Source: Polytrichum commune
Lineage: Eukaryota > Streptophyta > Polytrichopsida > Polytrichales > Polytrichaceae
Direction of reading: 5' to 3'
DNA: 64,000 bases
Assembly: GCA_950295325.1 (NCBI GenBank)
Contig: OX485806.1
Span: forward strand, 15,128,001 to 15,192,000
Below are positions 33,871 through 46,073 of the stretch, one piece after another. The notes beneath the pieces are model-generated. The model was not told where the DNA came from. It searched no databases and saw nothing but the letters and a program-made list of their open reading frames with translations. How positions within the stretch are numbered: position 1 is the stretch's first letter; each line of letters opens with the position of its first letter. A program made the position numbers and the translations under genes.

Positions 33871-36800
33871 CGACAAAAATAATATGAACTACTTTTTTTT
33901 AAAATTAGCGGATCAAATTTTCAAACCAGGATTTGGTATTAGTTTCATCAATACTTTTACACCAAGTCTCATCTAGAAAAGAAAAGAACAATAAACCTCG
34001 ACCTTTTGTCCCATTCTAAAATAGATTTACCTAATTCGGTGTCTCTTCTTAAACAAACACCTATATTTGAGTGGTGAATGGGTAGATGTGGATCTAAAAA
34101 CGGTCACCAAAAAAAACATGTGTTGAACAAAATTCAAACTATGTGCTCATAATTCATTGACCATTCTAGACGCAATAGTAACTCACATAATGACAAGGGC
34201 TCATATGACCATTTAGTAATTTGAAGAGTCTTCACTTTGACATTGAATAGGATATTCATACAAAGCTCCGAAAATTATGAGGAAAGTGGTTATGGACACA
34301 ATTTGCATTTGCCACTTAAACATATCACACTAGGCAATTGTGTATTTCATCATATCATACAAAACATGGGTGAAGAGAGAGAAAAATGTCCATTTAAGAC
34401 CCGCTTACCTTTATACAAAGCAATCTAATGTACATACATACATACATACATACATAGCTAACCAGGGCCTTCTTTATGGGGACCCAACAGTTATTTTAAT
34501 CACAAAAGATGCTCCGGAGCTTCCCATGACCATGTATGTATAATATTATAAAAGGCCGCATTTTTTTCTTTTTCAAAAGACGGAAAATCTTCAGCAACAC
34601 TACACACATTTTAAGATTGTATATCAAAATATGGCCTACTATAATGACGACATGTTCTTCCATGTAAGTTAAGTACTTGTGTCATATGAACCAAGCCCAT
34701 CATGTATACATGTGGTAGCCATATCAACCGAATACTTGATTCCCATATTAAAATAAAAAATAACCACATGTATTGCAAGCTTTTTTCTTCCCATTTTTAA
34801 TTAAAAGTGAATACAACAAATTTTGTGAAAATTGTGTTGACACCCATAACCGTTAGGAGGGTCTGATGTTCACATGATCTCAAAATCAACATGTACCTAT
34901 TATGCGAGTTTTGGGAAGTTGGGCATTGTCTTGGCTAGGTTGCTCCTACTTATTGTAGCATAATTAAAGTGGAATCAAACTGATTTTTATAATGTGTTAT
35001 TTTTTCTAGTTGATCTGAATTGGTTGGCTAATTTCCCACTTTTTACTTTTGTTTTCAATCTTTGAAGATGAGTACAACATTTTTAAGAATATATCTCCCG
35101 ATGATTTATTTTAAGGTTTATTTTCCAAGTTTGGACTCTATAGTGCTTTCAACAATAGGCATCCTGCCTTGAGACCAGGTCATCAAATGTTATTCTACAT
35201 GCTTTTAGACGCGGTATATAAGTTATTTGAGTTGATGCACAAATAGATAGTTTTATTGATTTCTTAAATTTGTCTAGATGTATTGTGTGCATGACATTAT
35301 TCGATGTTGTGTGTTCATTATGTGGCCCTTGGAAATATAATTAAGGGATGTTGGCAGTTTAGTATGAACATGAGTCATCCCATGGTTATGTTACCATGGT
35401 CCACATAACAGAAGCATGATGCTAAAACAATATTACATAACTAGGGCTTAAGATGATATTAAAAAGTGGTGTGGATTTTATATTTTGTGAAAGTCAAACC
35501 CAAAGGAGTTTTGAATTTTGTATTGCATTGCACCTGTCATAAAAATGTAAAACTAAAGATCCGTACTTGTTATCTTGAGAATTGTGTAAAATCTATCATC
35601 TCTTTGCATCATTCAAAATTTGTATAAATATTCACACTTCAATGACAAACATCCCTTGGAACCCCCACAATACTATACATACACATAACCATCCCTCACA
35701 TCAATCATCTACATCCACACTAAACACTACGCCCCAATACAATCCTCTATACTAACATCATTCCAACTAACAATCAACAAAGCAAACATCATATGATGCA
35801 CCTCCAACCTACCTCACTTAACATAAAAACCAAGACCATCAAAACTTGGAAAGACGTCCTAAATCTCCCCTAGCTCACCAATTCCCCTGCTCATATCCCT
35901 TTGTCACATGAGAGTTAACTAACTTTGACCTAATAAGATTCCTACCATCGTAAAGGTTATACACAAATGGATCCTTTAACCCCCTCCAAACAAACCTTAA
36001 TAATAATAATAATGCATGCATGCATGCATGCAACACATGCAACACAACGGGTTCTTGGGTATACAACACCTGCAACTCAACTGCAATAGCAAGATGACTA
36101 CCAAGTTTGCCCAAACACACTCAAAACATGATTACATGTAATTCTACGATGCCTAGAATACACTGAAAACATCACAACAAAAAATACACATCTTTGCATA
36201 CAACCTTAATAACTTATACCTTATATGTAACGACATCAAAAAAACATCATTACAACACATCCACCCAAACAAACTACTAGTCACCACCATAGTATGACCC
36301 CACACAACTCATATGCAACAAATCAAAGCCCATGCGACCATAATTGGCAGTGAAAAAGCATACTATCTCGCCAAATTGGGGGCAACATGAACCCTAGGCA
36401 ATGAAATACCATTCACACATATTGAGCACACCTCTTCATATGGGTTAACAAGTCACCCTACTTCAAGAGTACATGATGGCTCGATCCAAAACCTAAAACG
36501 GACGATAAATAAAGAGGCAAACAAACAACTCATCAAAACTCAAGAAGTCGGTTCAACTAACAACTACAAAATTGACCTCAAACCCTCCAATTGCTTCTAA
36601 ACAACTGCACAAATATCGGACGCCCATATCACATGAATTCTAAAATTCAAATATGCCAATTCTTAGGCAACCTACGTAAATGCACCTTCTAGCCCCACCA
36701 CCCAACCAATAATTGCATATTGTTGGCTAATAGCAAGTTGGGCAATTTTTCCCCCAATAATCATTTTGTTTTAAAAAAAGGCTTATGTAGTTCGTAAAAA

Positions 36801-37940
36801 CATTCATGAAAACTTAGGCAAACTTGTATATGTATATTTCTTCATTTAGGCACATAGCATATCCTACATACAAATCTATGTATTGTAACTAATTTTTAAT
36901 TCATTTATGTGACTAGGTACACAATGTCATCCTTGAGGGTATAGGTAAAGCCGCCTTAGTGTGCTAATTACGTTTGTGAACAATGTTTCTTCTTGTTTTG
37001 TGCTCATGTTTAGTAGAAGGTTGTTTGAAAATTTACAAGCATGGCTAAGAGCTAGAGGCAAATCAATTATATGTTCCATGCCATTGACAAGGATGAGGGT
37101 TCCTTTCTTGCAATTGAATTTTCAATTTGTGGCATAATAAAAGGAAGAATAGAAAGACAAGGATGAGGGATTTTTGAGGTTGCAAGCAATATTGAAGTTT
37201 AAATGCTCAAGTTCAAATAGATCACCTTATGAAGATTGGAGAATTTCCTAAATTTTAGGCATTTTGATGATTTTCTTTCAAATAAGCCATCTAGTCCATT
37301 CATTTCCCAAAAATAGGATTAATTGTTTTAGATTATTTTCTACCCAACTTGCTATCATCCTACGGTACTATGCATGCAACATGACAAAGATACTTGGTCC
37401 CCACCTCCTACTCAGTTATACACATTGCGTCATAAAAAGGTCTCATAACATCACTTAAAATTGCACTCTCACCAAAGCATGCACAAACAAAAAAGCACCC
37501 CCCCCCCCAAACAACATAGTCTCCACTTGGCTATTGCCATGCAACAATTGTAGATGAGCATGTCTAGCATGCCTAAGACCGATATGCCTAAAGATGCATT
37601 GGCCTCATTCTCTCCAATGCCAACCACAAAGGTCCAATTTTTAAAATTCACTTATCCACATAATGATCCAAACAATAGATACAATCCACTTATAGAAGCC
37701 CTTAGACTCAAAGAGTAAAATATCAACCCCTAGTAGTACTCACTATTGGTGTAAGAGGGGCTATTCACATCCCAATATTCATGGACAATTTATAACAAAA
37801 TTCTATTATAAACTTAACTTACATTATCCTCAACAAACACAAATTAGAAAGGAACCAACACCCAATATATAATGTAAATAGAGATATCTGATGGATGAAT
37901 GAATTTTCTAACCACATGTGCCAGTGTGTAAGCAGAGGAT
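33871..37940. other. Intergenic, no gene recognised
   Basis: AT-rich sequence. Short microsatellites: (ACAT)n at about 34431-34458, and (TAA)n then (TGCA)n at about 35999-36031. A C-run lies near 37499. No coding or RNA gene is supported. Confidence 0.4.
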
Positions 37941-38469
37941 GATGGGAGCAAGACAACTCCCAGTTGAAGATGGATGGACCGAGTTAGACAACTCCACATT
38001 CATTGCATTGGAGTTAGACCACTCCAGATTGAGAACATGTGCACAAGAGTTAGACAACTCTAGATGAGGTGCATTGGAGTTAGACCACTACAAATTTAGA
38101 AGGTAAAAGACTTTAAAAATCTATGGACTAGATCTAGTCATGAACTAGAAAGTAAAAACTTAAAGATCTATGTACTAGATAATATCATGAAATAAAAAGT
38201 AAAAGACCATAGATAGACTACTAGTTCATATGGTGTGGGAACTTAGGAGAATAAGGCTCGGGGGAGAGAAGGTGGAAGCTCTTTTTTGGTCGAGATTTCT
38301 TCTCTATGGTTGGGTGGCTGAGCTTAGACCAAAATATAGTTGGTCTATGATTGTTCTTAAATGTTATTAAAAAAAATTGAGTTTCTTCATTTCACTATTG
38401 AATTGATACTTGATTATTGTGAAGTATTGTGAAAGTTGGTGGCAAACATGTGGGAGCTTTGTTTCAATT

Positions 38470-38479
38470 TGGTACAGAG
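38470..38479 (+). other. Degenerate primer-binding site, left arm
   Basis: TGGTACAGAG followed by TAGTTATGGG corresponds to TGGTATCAGAGC in the other arm, with a 2-bp deletion. It lies directly after the LTR-like part. Confidence 0.5.
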
Positions 38480-38579
38480 TAGTTATGGGTCTCATGGAGG
38501 GTTTAGAAGAGAGGACTGTGAGAGAAGTTTTGGTAGCATTGAGGATAGGCCAAGGTATTGCACAACTTGGAGTTCCACG

Positions 38580-38900
38580 TCATCCTAGGGAGATTCCTCC
38601 AAACACACCATAAAAATATTTATCATTGTAAAGTTTTTCATACATTGCTCCCTCTTTGCATGCAATCCATGCTTCCACTTGCTTTAGCCATGTTATATCC
38701 AATATCAATTCATAGCTTGCTTCATTCCAAACTTTAAATTCCACCTTAGTATCCATTCCTTGGATGTTCACATGAACCTTCAACAAAACTTGATTGATTG
38801 TTTGGTAATCATATTGGAACGAGGTTTGATAGGAATTAAATGAATTCCCATGTTGCAAGCAAATGAAGTTCACATCATATTATGAGTGCTATTAGAATCG
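38580..38900 (-). pseudogene. Gypsy protease fragment, left arm
   Basis: The minus-strand frame reads VHVNIQGMDTKVEFKVWNEASYELILDITWLKQVEAWIACKEG. This fits the C-terminal half of retropepsins, where family members have DVILGMDWL. The N-terminal catalytic DTG/DSG part is missing. It is duplicated at 40154-40357. Confidence 0.55.
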
Positions 38901-39161
38901 ATGAAAATCATTGAAGAAAAATAAAAGCTTAGAAATTCCTTGATTTGAAGCACCGTTGGCTCTTATTCTACTTCCATGTTCATGATTGTAGCTAAGATGC
39001 TAGGGACTTCTTCCTTGCTTGGCTTATCATCTAATCCACCATCATCTTCTTGTTCTACACGAGACCAAAACATATATTTTTCTTCAATGACAAGTACGCT
39101 CCACTGCGGCCTCCGCAAAGCCAAAATGTTCTAGGACAAATCCAAAGTCATCATCCTTGCC

Positions 39162-39795
39162 TTGATAGCCCATATGCATAAGTACTTAGCTACACGCAAG
39201 GCACCTAAAATGGAGTGGGTGGTCATTGCTTCCACTTATTTGGAAATCAATGTCGCTCAACATTGGGACGTGTTGGCAATGCAGCTTCGTACAAATGAGA
39301 AAGATCCGTTACTATGGGAAATTTTCCAGGAGGCGCTTATCAATGCTTATGGAAGTGTTAACCAGTAAATGGTTGCCCGAAACAAGCTCCGTAATCTAAA
39401 ACAAAAAGGCTTTGTGGAAGAGTATGCTAACGACTTTCAACATCTATGTTCTTATATTACGAAATCACATATTTCTAGGGGAGATAAGGTTGAATGATTT
39501 CTATTTGGACTCAAAGAGGATGTTCGGAATAAAGTCCTAGTGGATCCACAAGGTGGCGGCGCTCCATGGGAGGACATTAAGAGTTTGAACAATTATGTTG
39601 TAACAATCAACGCCACTTAAACCCAAGTTGCGAAGGGACGGGATGATATAAAATCTCATTTAGAGGTAGAAGTTGCTAAAGGTAATGGCAATTCAGGGTC
39701 GGTAAGGGACAAGGAGTCACGCCGCTCTAAGGCTTGTAATTCCTCTTTCTACAAAAATAATCATAAGCCTTCACGTGATAAAACTCAAAAATAAA
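39162..39795 (+). pseudogene. Gypsy gag fragment with stops
   Basis: Three frame-consistent pieces separated by stops (near 39367, 39496 and 39618) read VNQ*MVARNKLRNLKQKGFVEEYANDFQHLCSYI ... FLFGLKEDVRNKVL. This is typical of the retrotransposon gag domain (LxxLKQxGsVxeYxxeFxxL ... FixGLxxxir). It lies on the same strand as the right-arm protease, consistent with gag then protease. Broken and presumably inactive. Confidence 0.65.
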
Positions 39796-40029
39796 TCTTA
39801 AGCGCTTAACAAACGTGCGACGAGGTACAACTTGTTGAAAACGGATTTATGATCCCCCCTCCCCCCTCACACGATAAAAGCTTAAAGATAAATCTTCTTT
39901 CAGAAAACGGGATTACGTAGCGGAAAACATAACAACACCCAAAAAAAACAAGGTTCAAGAGCTTTTGCTCTAATACCAAACTCATCAAGGAATTACTAAA
40001 CTCTCTTTTCTTCAATGATTTTCATTGAT

Positions 40030-40357
40030 TCTAATAGCACTCATAATATGATGTGAACTTCATTTGCTTGCAATATAGGAATTCATTTAATTCCTATCAA
40101 ACCTTGTTCCAATATAACTACCAAACAATCAATCAAGTTCTATTATTCACCGCATGTTGAAGGTTCATGTGAACATCCAAGGAGTGGATACTAAGGCAAA
40201 CTTCGAAGTTTGGAATGAAGCAAGGTATGAAGTGATATTGGATATGACGTGGCTAAAGCAAGTGGAAGCATGGATTGCATGCAAAGAGGGAGTACGTAGT
40301 CCATGGAAAACTTATAATGGTAATATTTTTATGGTGTGTTTGGAGGAATCTCCCTAG
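40030..40357 (+). pseudogene. Gypsy protease fragment, right arm
   Basis: This frame reads LKVHVNIQGVDTKANFEVWNEARYEVILDMTWLKQVEAWIACKEGV, about 85% like the left-arm copy. It lies downstream of the gag fragment in the same orientation, so gag-protease order is preserved on the plus strand here. Confidence 0.55.
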
Positions 40358-40461
40358 GATGACGTGGAACTCCAAGTTGTGCAATACCTTGGCCTACCCT
40401 CAATGCTACCAAAACTTCTCTCACAATCCTCTCTTCTAAACCCTCCATGGGATCCATAACT

Positions 40462-40473
40462 GCTCTGATACCA
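40462..40473 (-). other. Primer-binding site (initiator tRNA-Met type), right arm
   Basis: On the minus strand the 12-mer TGGTATCAGAGC is the standard primer-binding site complementary to the 3' end of initiator methionine tRNA used by many plant LTR retrotransposons. It lies just inside the LTR-like sequence of the right arm. Confidence 0.75.
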
Positions 40474-40890
40474 AAATGTAACAAACCTCCCACATCTTTG
40501 CCACCAACTTTCACAATAATCAAGTATCAATTCGATAGTGAATTGGAGAAACTCATTTTATTTTCTTAGTAACATCTAAGTACAATCATAGACCAATTAT
40601 ATCTTGGTCTAAGCTCAGCCACCCAACCGTAGAGAAGAGATCTCGACCAAAAAAGAGCTTCCACCTTCTCTCCCCTAAGCCTTATTCTCCTAAGTTCCCA
40701 CACCATATGAACGAGTAGTCTTTCTCTAGTATTTTACTTTTAATTTCATGATTAGATCTAGTCCACGAATCTTTAAGGTTTTTTCCTTCTAAATTTGGAT
40801 CGGTCTAACTCCAATGTACTAAATATGGAGTTGTCTAACTCCAATGCACATGTTCACAATTTGGAGTTGTGTAACTCTAGTAAACATAAT

Positions 40891-43630
40891 GGTAAACATG
40901 TGGGAGGTTTGTTGGCTCTGTTTGTAGGACAAAGACTATGCATCAACTTCTTCGTTCAAGAGCAAATTTCCTAACCACTTTGTGTTCACACTTGGACGTT
41001 ACTTGTTCTTGTTATTTTTGGTCCACTTTATGTAATGTGGATGCTAACTAAGTGCTCCCTAAAATGCATTGAAAGAAATATGGTTAACTATAGTGATTTC
41101 AGCAGTTCTTGATTATTTATTTTAAAAAATTCGGGTGATAAATGAGTAGCTTCAATTCTTGACCCGTATTTGAGAAGAAGGTGCACAAAATCCAATAAAG
41201 GTTTGGTACAGTGAATAGCCATGGATTGGCATGAGCAAAGTAATCAGCTACAATTGTAGTCTTTCATAGCAAAGGACAAAGCTTCACGGTTCTACCGTTT
41301 TCTTGTTACACAATGCCCACCAATAATTAAAAAGAAATGCACCTATATGTTATGGCTTTGATAAGGCTCTACTCTAAAACTTACAAGTAGGCATTACACC
41401 GCCAAGGATACCACCCATATGTTGCATAAGTATTCCTTAGTAATGAATAGGTTCTTTATTCGTGCAAGTGCCAAGAAGCACCCACGTTTCTATTTATGCT
41501 TATTTCACACTTTCCAAGGGCTTTCCATATATTTACGGTGATTCTCAATTCTGCTCACCCTTAATTCTCAACCCAAATTTGCGAATCCGAAATGTTAGCC
41601 ATGCACCATTCACTCATTGCTCACACCTTAGTAGATTTCCTCCCTTAAGCCAACACAACCTCGAGAATATCCTTGGCATTATTGTTGTGCTCGCTCATAC
41701 CTTGCAACATAAATCACAAACATTATGAATGTTGAATCGGTTACCAATATTATGGAATGGCCCTCTCGTGTTAACACAACATCATTCTTAATTTTTTATT
41801 TTTTTTTAAAAGAAAAAAAGAAAGGAAAACAACTTCAATGCACAATCTGGGAGTTTTATACAAAAATATGTACATTTCTTACCTTTTATAAAATGGTTCA
41901 GATTTCTTTCTTTTCACTCGGAAGCTACCGGAAGCCAATGTTTTTTCTCGGTTAAATTCCGAGATTTACCTTTACCATTCAGCAATTTTCCTAGTTTCTA
42001 AAATTTACTTCGGTTTATTTCTGAAGTTAAGTATATTCAGTCGGATTTTTTTAATATAAAATAAGATTGGTGTTATGCTTTTAAGGGAGTGTGTTTGTGT
42101 TGAAAGAAATCCCAAGTATCCTTGGAAGGAGTTAAACCTTGCCAAGCCCCCACCATCTTGGGGCCAAGAATGCAGCTTTTGAAAAATGTATGGATCCAAA
42201 GAGGGTGCATGCATTTTTTAGAGGTTGGTTAGTGCAACAATACTAATCGACCTCGAAACTAATCGACATCCTTAGAATTGGGAACAAACTGAAGTTATTG
42301 AACAAAAAACGTCACTTACAGAAGACATATGACATGAATGGTTGGCATATAGGAACCGGTACTTAGTTCCATTTTTCCACAAAGGAATTGCCTTTTCAAT
42401 GATATTATCAAAGTTTTCATTTGGCCCCTCCCAAGCAATTCTAAGAATAGCTTCCAAATTTTTGCTTCCAACCCAGCAGGCCTTGAATCACTCACAACCG
42501 ACACCCGAATGTGATCCCCCAAACCACCATAAGCACCCACAACTTACAATCAACCCACCAACATGAAAATCCAACATAAATGTTCCTCGAACCTTCATGC
42601 ATCCACGAACATCATCACTCAACCTATAATCGATCTATTGTCAAAACATGCCACAATCACCATAACTATTGCTACCCACAATTGCAAAACCCAAAGAAAA
42701 GATGGAAAAAAAAACTAGCATTTTAGCACTTAATTCAATGTACCCTTAAACGAGATTGGCAAGTGGTGCAAGATCGGAAGCCACACACTAAGCTTGAAGC
42801 CAAACACAGAGCTTGAAAACATCAATTGAAAATACGAGAGCAAAAGCGGAAGCTTAAAGCAAGAATGGGGTAGAGAGAAAAACCCTAATGAAGGAGTGAG
42901 GTACTTTGTCCAAGGGGCTCAAACTCTTCTTATACTTGTGAGAGAGGGTCCCTGGTTGCTTAGAACCTCGAAATCCTAATCGGCCTACTGACAACGGAAC
43001 CAACCATAAATTAGCCTCCATGATTTTGACCTTATGAGTCACGACTCTAGTATTATCCTAGTAACATTTCGGCCCTATCCCTAGTCCCTTTGGCTATTTG
43101 CCTGAAATTAAAAAATTGACTCGGTAAATATCCCGAACTATGATGCCTCAACTGGCCATATTGCCAGCTATTCTCCCTTGAACCGGTTGATTTCCGACCT
43201 CGACAATTTTACATCGGTACCTCGTCTGAATCATTGTGGACTCATTCAGAAATCTCCAAAAAAAATCAGCTAGCTTGTAACTAAACGTCGATACTCCCCG
43301 TACATTGTTTCGATGTTGCCAACAACTTCAATTATGATGTTGCTTCATTAGCAATGTTGTCAACAACTTGAATTGCTTCATTTTCAACTTAGTCTAATTT
43401 TTTTTTAAATTCATGGGAAGGCTTGTGGTGGGTTGCCAAACCCATTGGTGACTTCAAAAAACTTTCCAAGATCATTTTGAAATAGAGTTGGAATAATCTA
43501 TTTTTTGAGGCTTCTTGCTCATATAAATTGGTGTTGAAGGCAAATCGTTCACACGGTTCAACAAGTTGTTTGCCTATAGCTACTTGTGATGGGGCATAAT
43601 GCTGTGACGCCTAGGTGGCACGATTGAGAA
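40891..43630. other. Intergenic, no gene recognised
   Basis: AT-rich, with only short frames. About 42720-43060 holds purine-rich stretches, and 41880-42040 contains repeated TCGGTTTA/CCGAGATTTA motifs of unknown meaning. Confidence 0.4.
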
Positions 43631-43638
43631 TTTTTTTT

Positions 43639-43972
43639 GGGGGGGGGGCTAGTCATTGGTTGGAGTAGCAATATATGTGCGAACAAATGATAGGGTATTT
43701 TAAAAACATGGGAGCAAAAAATTATAAATGGACTTGAGAGTAATATAGGGTATCAAAAATGACACTGGACATCTTTAAAGTACTATAGGGTATGGAATAA
43801 TAGGTAATTTGGAATTATAAGTAATGCAAGCCATTTTTTTATTAACCCAAAGTAGAAATCTACATAATGATAGCATGTGAAAAAAAAACTTGAAAGTAAT
43901 ACCCCCTATAAAATAGTGGTTGTTCGCACCTATATCCTTAACTTTTTAACACACTGCCCCCCCCCCCCCCCG
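43639..43972. mobile_element. MITE-like element capped by G/C homopolymers
   Basis: The left end is a G-run followed by ...AATATATGTGCGAACAAATGATAGGGTATT; the right end is ...AATACCCCCTATAAAATAGTGGTTGTTCGCACCTATAT... then a C-run. The two ends are imperfect inverted repeats sharing ATATRKGTGCGAACAA. The interior repeats ATAGGGTAT several times and is non-coding. Confidence 0.5.
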
Positions 43973-44667
43973 AGGGGGCAAGGTTAAACAAACCTATAAG
44001 AAACAAGGAAACTTTATTCATGATCCCCTTAGGGTAGTAGCACACAACCAAAGAGGCTTTTCATTAATACCTGCTCCCATAAGAGCCAATGTTTAACTTA
44101 TATCTACTTTTTTTAATCAACATATTCAAGAAGCGAAATGAAATGTATGTAAAGATAGGTTTATATTAGCGTTTGTGTCCATAAAATAAAAATAAAAATA
44201 CCCCTTCATGCACCTTACTTTCAAACCCAAGCTTGAAGTTTGGTTTCTCGAGCTGGGTGGAGTGTTTTTTTGGGTTGGGACGACCAAGATTTGGCAAGCA
44301 GCCACTTTCATTATCCTAAACCTTGGTCATGGTCTCAAGTTTAAACCCCTTGGGTTCACAATTTTGCTCAATTTTTGGAGTTTTTTTGGTCTTGGACACT
44401 TGTGTACACTCTAATGACAGTAGTTTACACTAGGGTCCAAGACCAAAGAAACTTAAAAAATTAAGCAATCCTATTGGTCAAGAGCAAAACTTTGGACCCG
44501 AGGAGCTATACACTTGGGTCCACAACCATGGTGTTAAAAATCGAAGTGGTGCAAATGTACCGTCGCTTTCTTGCCAAATCTCAATAGACCCCAAGTTTCT
44601 TGGACCAAATCCTATTGTAACCCACTCTTACATGGCTCCAAGTCATGATGCACACATGGCCATACTA

Positions 44668-45425
44668 ATAAGTACACACAATATTATATTTAGTGTCACC
44701 GTCTCTATTTGTCTTGCTTGATACTAATTGTAAAGTGGCCGTGGAGTGTCACCAACACTAAATGTGAACCTAACATCAATTGTCATTCTTTGTCAAAAAA
44801 ATTGGGCATTATAGATTTACCATATTGCAATCACTACTACTTATTAAGTGTTTTTTCATCCAACTCTCAAACATCCATGACAATAGTTCAATTCCAAATT
44901 GTTAGGATGCGGAATACATCGAACTTCGTTTCAAATTTTGGCATGGATTTCATCCAGATTTTAATCATCCAAGACAAAATACTCTAAACTCCACAATATC
45001 AACCTCCTTAATGCCACTCCTTCTCTTATATCCCGAAACCCTAGGGAATGCATGCTTTCAATTAGAATCTCACTCCATGTTGTCATGATTCCATCCCGTA
45101 TATCACAGGTGTTGACATTAAAATACACCACCCAAAGAATTGAAACCACACGCTCGCATGCATCACGTTGTCATCATTGTGATTATTGCCAACATTGCAC
45201 TAATGCCTATTGCGTTATTTCATAATGTCACATGCTACACTACTTCGCTTTCATTATGCATCCAGATTAACACTACACGACTCCTTAATATCACGTGCAC
45301 ATTGGTTGCCACAAGCGTGATAATACGGACTTTAAAGTGTAATTGTAAAATCATTCCTAAGGAGCATAAATATGACCACAACGACATAAAAATACCATAG
45401 GACACTAAATACAACATTTAGTGTG
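44668..45425. mobile_element. Third copy of the 8.9/11.8-kb MITE family
   Basis: It starts with AATATTATATTTAGTGTCACC, continues ATTTGTCTTGCTTGATACTAATTGTAAA and CCAACACTAAATGTGAACCTAACAT, parallel to 11769-11900. It ends with GGACACTAAATACAACATTTAGTG, parallel to 12106-12130. About 390 bp of additional sequence lies in the middle relative to the 11.8-kb copy. Confidence 0.65.
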
Positions 45426-45630
45426 GTGTGCCCCATGTAATATGTCTTGCCCTCCTAGATGGGAGGACAAGATGACAAGTGGCCACTAATAAACCGAAAG
45501 TGGCGATGATCGACCAAGTAATAAGGCTTAGACCAACAAGGCACAAACCAAGACTGCAAACTTTTCGCATGCAAACCAGGGCTCGTCTTTCCATACCTTA
45601 ACTAACCGTCTATCCTTTCCGTTCCATACC

Positions 45631-45665
45631 GTCCCGTCCCGTCCCGTCCCGTCCCGTCCCGTTCC
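45631..45665. repeat. (GTCCC)n microsatellite in the RSA1 promoter region
   Basis: Six consecutive GTCCC units and a variant GTTCC. A further GAAACGAA-type run (about 45869-45907) and (GCAA)n (about 45922-45938) lie between it and the start codon. Confidence 0.8.
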
Positions 45666-46073
45666 GGTTTGTTGGCCTTTACGGACCCGACCTTGGTTCG
45701 TCGCGGTCGGAGGGGAGAGTTTTTGCATCTCATCTGCCCTAAACCCCATCTTCACCCAGGACTCACCAGGGGTCACATTACGCCCGGCTCACGCACGCCA
45801 TAGCCGAGCGGTTACGCATGCCACGGATTCCGGCGGGCGCAAGGGCCAACCGAGTTCTCGCTACTGCCAAACGAAACGAAAACGAAACGAAACGAAGCGA
45901 AACGAAGTTCTCCCGGGCGCTCAAGCAAGCAAGCAAGCAGGCGCGCGCTAGGGTTTGAGGTGTCGACAGCAAAGCGCGATGAGTGAGGTTAGGGTTTGAG
46001 CCTGCGCTTGGGAGGGGATTTTGACAAGGGGGAGGGAGGGAGGGAGGAAGGGCGGGAAGGGGAGGGAGCAGAG

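Larger units (their letters stand above)
37950..40890. mobile_element. Ty3/gypsy derivative flanked by ~0.9-1.0 kb inverted arms
   Basis: The left arm (about 37950-38945) and the right arm (about 39985-40890) are reverse complements with ~85-90% apparent identity. Each arm contains, from outside inward, LTR-like sequence, a tRNA-iMet primer-binding site, a short leader, and then a protease fragment in opposite orientation to the LTR/PBS. The ~1.04-kb centre carries a gag fragment. A normal LTR element has direct LTRs and one PBS, so this one is rearranged. No reverse transcriptase or integrase is present. Confidence 0.7.
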
